Below, in pieces: positions 62,275 through 64,000 of a stretch of DNA of 64,000 nt (its first letter is position 1; each line of letters opens with the position of its first letter). The stretch covers positions 561,861 to 625,860 of the forward strand of contig NZ_LT699739.1 of assembly GCF_900155365.1 (NCBI RefSeq). Direction: 5' to 3'. The DNA comes from Collinsella bouchesdurhonensis (GTDB lineage: Bacteria > Actinomycetota > Coriobacteriia > Coriobacteriales > Coriobacteriaceae). The notes under the pieces were generated by a model, which saw nothing but the letters and a program-made list of their open reading frames with translations, was not told where the DNA came from and searched no databases. The translations under genes were made by a program, and so were the position numbers.

Positions 62275-63996
62275 TTACGCGCGTCGCGGAATGAAGCGCT
62301 TGACCATAGCGGAAAGAACAGCGACCTCGGGCATCTGGCGCGAGATGGCAAAGCCAAACGTCACGATGAGCGCCGGCACACCGCCAACGATGCAATACAG
62401 CAACGACCTCATCATACCGCCGCCCGCGATGGGACCAACCAGCATCTGAAGAAGCATCAGGATGCCGGCACCCACAAGCGCGCCGACAGCGCCCAGCACC
62501 AGTGCGCGCACGCCGGAAGCAAAAATGGACTTAAAACCAATGCGGCCAAGCTCGTGGCGAAGGATCGCAAAGGTCACGGCATCGATTGCCACAAAGAAGA
62601 AGGTTGAGCTGATGCCGACGATATTGAAGCCAAAGATCGGAGTGAACACGAGGCAGATAACGATCTGAATCGCGCCGGCAATGCATTCGGCAATAGCGAA
62701 CAGCGACATCTTGCGAAGCGAAGAGCACGCCTTCTGCAGATAGGTGCACACGCCGTAAAACGGCAGCGAAACCGAGAGCCAGGCGATGTAGGTCGAAAGC
62801 ATCTGGACATCTTCGCTCGACATGCGCGCGCTCTTGAGCATGTTGGACAAGCACGGAGAGAAGGCGATGAGGTACATGGCAAACGGAATGAGCAGGAAAA
62901 GAATCTGCCCACAGCCATTGGCGATGCCATCGATGAATTTGGCGATCTTGCCGCTTGCCACAAACGACGAAAGCTCTGTAAACATAGCAGTCGTAATGGG
63001 AATGGCAAAAACCGAATACGGCAGGATGTACCAGATGCGCGCGTAATACGTGATGGAGGCGCCGTTCGGATTCACTGAAAGCGAGCAAGAGCTCTGCACC
63101 GAAGTAGTGGCGAACGAAACAAAGGTCACGATGAGCGTAGGGATGCCGATAGAGAGCGTCTCGCGAATAAGCGGATCATGAATGTCGATACGCGGCGAGA
63201 GCTTTACGCCATGGCGCCTAAGCGCCGGAATCTGCATGACCACCTGAACGAGCACGCCAAGAGGGTTAGAAATGGCAAGGACCATGATGGCTGCGAAGGG
63301 CTGCGTCTCGACGAGCACGCCATAGATGAAAAAGGCAGCAGTGATCACGATGTTGTTTGCAATGGGTGCCGCGGTGCTCCACAGGTAATCGCGCTCGGCG
63401 TTGAGCACACTGGAGATAACCGATGAGAGCGCATAGAGCACTATCTCGATTGCAAAGAACCTGAAGAAGAATGTTGCCAGGTCAAAATCGAATTCGGAGG
63501 ATGCATTGAACGCCTGCGTCCAAATAATCTGGCCCGCAAAGATAAAGGAAAGCAGTGCCAGGACGCCCATAAGCAGGGTGACGAGCGAGAGAAGATTGGA
63601 CGCATAGGCGCTCGCCCCCTCACGCCCTGCCTTCTTTTTTGTCGAAACGTAGACAGGCAAAAATGCCGTAACGAGCATGCCGCCCATAACGAGTTCGTAA
63701 AGTGCATTGGGGAGGTTATTTGCAATGGTGAACGCACTCGCAGTGATAGTGGTGCCCATGCCAAACGCCTGAGCCCACGTGCGGAAGAAGCCGGTGATGC
63801 GGCTCACGATCACAAGGCCGCTCATAAGGGCAGCCGATTTGCCCACATCCTCGGCAGATGCCTCATCGTCATCGGCTGCCGCGCCCTCTTCCGAAAGAGC
63901 GGGGGAAACGACGTCGGGCTCGACAAACGGAGTATTCAGATCGACCGAATCGGACGAAGCAAGATCGTCGGTAATCTCGGTATCAGCGTTAGTCAT
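62275..63996 (-). CDS. murJ: Lipid II flippase MurJ / MOP-family transporter
   Basis: A 573-residue MurJ/MviN-like flippase. An acidic cytosolic start (about 1-52) is followed by 14 or so membrane helices. SGLVIVSRITGFFRTWAQAFGMG is the characteristic first motif and contains the basic residue needed for lipid II. LPNALYELVMGGMLVTAFLPVY follows. It should move lipid II across the membrane. The ATG at 63996 lies at the window edge. It begins the row of cell-wall genes. Confidence 0.93.
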   Translation of the reverse strand: MTNADTEITDDLASSDSVDLNTPFVEPDVVSPALSEEGAAADDDEASAEDVGKSAALMSGLVIVSRITGFFRTWAQAFGMGTTITASAFTIANNLPNALYELVMGGMLVTAFLPVYVSTKKKAGREGASAYASNLLSLVTLLMGVLALLSFIFAGQIIWTQAFNASSEFDFDLATFFFRFFAIEIVLYALSSVISSVLNAERDYLWSTAAPIANNIVITAAFFIYGVLVETQPFAAIMVLAISNPLGVLVQVVMQIPALRRHGVKLSPRIDIHDPLIRETLSIGIPTLIVTFVSFATTSVQSSCSLSVNPNGASITYYARIWYILPYSVFAIPITTAMFTELSSFVASGKIAKFIDGIANGCGQILFLLIPFAMYLIAFSPCLSNMLKSARMSSEDVQMLSTYIAWLSVSLPFYGVCTYLQKACSSLRKMSLFAIAECIAGAIQIVICLVFTPIFGFNIVGISSTFFFVAIDAVTFAILRHELGRIGFKSIFASGVRALVLGAVGALVGAGILMLLQMLVGPIAGGGMMRSLLYCIVGGVPALIVTFGFAISRQMPEVAVLSAMVKRFIPRRA

Positions 63997-64000
63997 ATGG

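Noticed and set aside
1-64000. CRISPR array, insertion sequence, prophage or integrative element
   Set aside because: No regular direct repeats with spacers, and no transposase, integrase or phage gene was recognised on either strand.

Overview
The window is a 64 kb piece of a high-GC bacterial chromosome with compact coding on both strands. The WhiA/RapZ/UvrC/GAPDH block, LPXTG surface proteins, anaerobic class III ribonucleotide reductase, peptide uptake and lack of respiratory genes suggest an anaerobic actinobacterium of the Coriobacteriia, most like Collinsella. That placement is inferred from gene content and style, not from a marker-gene comparison. I found no insertion sequence, prophage or CRISPR array.

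Layout, left to right. A DEAD-box RNA helicase runs off the left edge. A copper operon follows (copA, copZ-like chaperone, csoR), with a G/C-tract operator forming the promoter spacer. Housekeeping genes come next (DUF1015, histidine phosphatase, nitroreductase, YaiI/YqxD, ArsP_2-type exporter, DEDDh exonuclease, nuclease-like protein). A zinc/cadmium system (SmtB-type repressor, stand-alone HMA protein, P1B-2 ATPase) carries three copies of one ArsR-family operator. SlyD, an M19 dipeptidase, D-Ala-D-Ala ligase and a YgjP-type protease follow. Then come a membrane protein with a zinc ribbon, a folate operon (folE, HD hydrolase, folB) and nrdG plus nrdD, with a pair of NrdR boxes upstream.

The middle holds a 936-residue LPXTG coiled-coil surface protein and tRNA genes for Cys, Gly, Val and Leu. 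Each of the three tRNA promoters has the same UP-element-like A/T module. A SpoIIE-type phosphatase and a STAS-HATPase fusion form a partner-switching pair. An LPXTG von Willebrand A protein has its signal peptide interrupted by a run of ten G, which looks phase-variable (or is a sequence error). A complete oligopeptide transporter follows, with two substrate-binding proteins and an M24 peptidase.

The right third holds an aldo/keto reductase pair, secG, an aminotransferase and a long minus-strand run: murJ, DegT-like aminotransferase, FemAB-like transferase, ATP-grasp ligase, uvrC, rapZ, whiA, gap, pgk, tpiA, gpmI. The first four look like a cell-wall precursor module and the last four are lower glycolysis. 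The yvcK gene usual between rapZ and whiA is absent.

The most interesting signals are the poly-G switch, the shared tRNA promoter module, the HD protein inside the folate operon, two hairpin repeats with a conserved core and locally varying arms, and a long AT-rich palindrome at 6446-6585.
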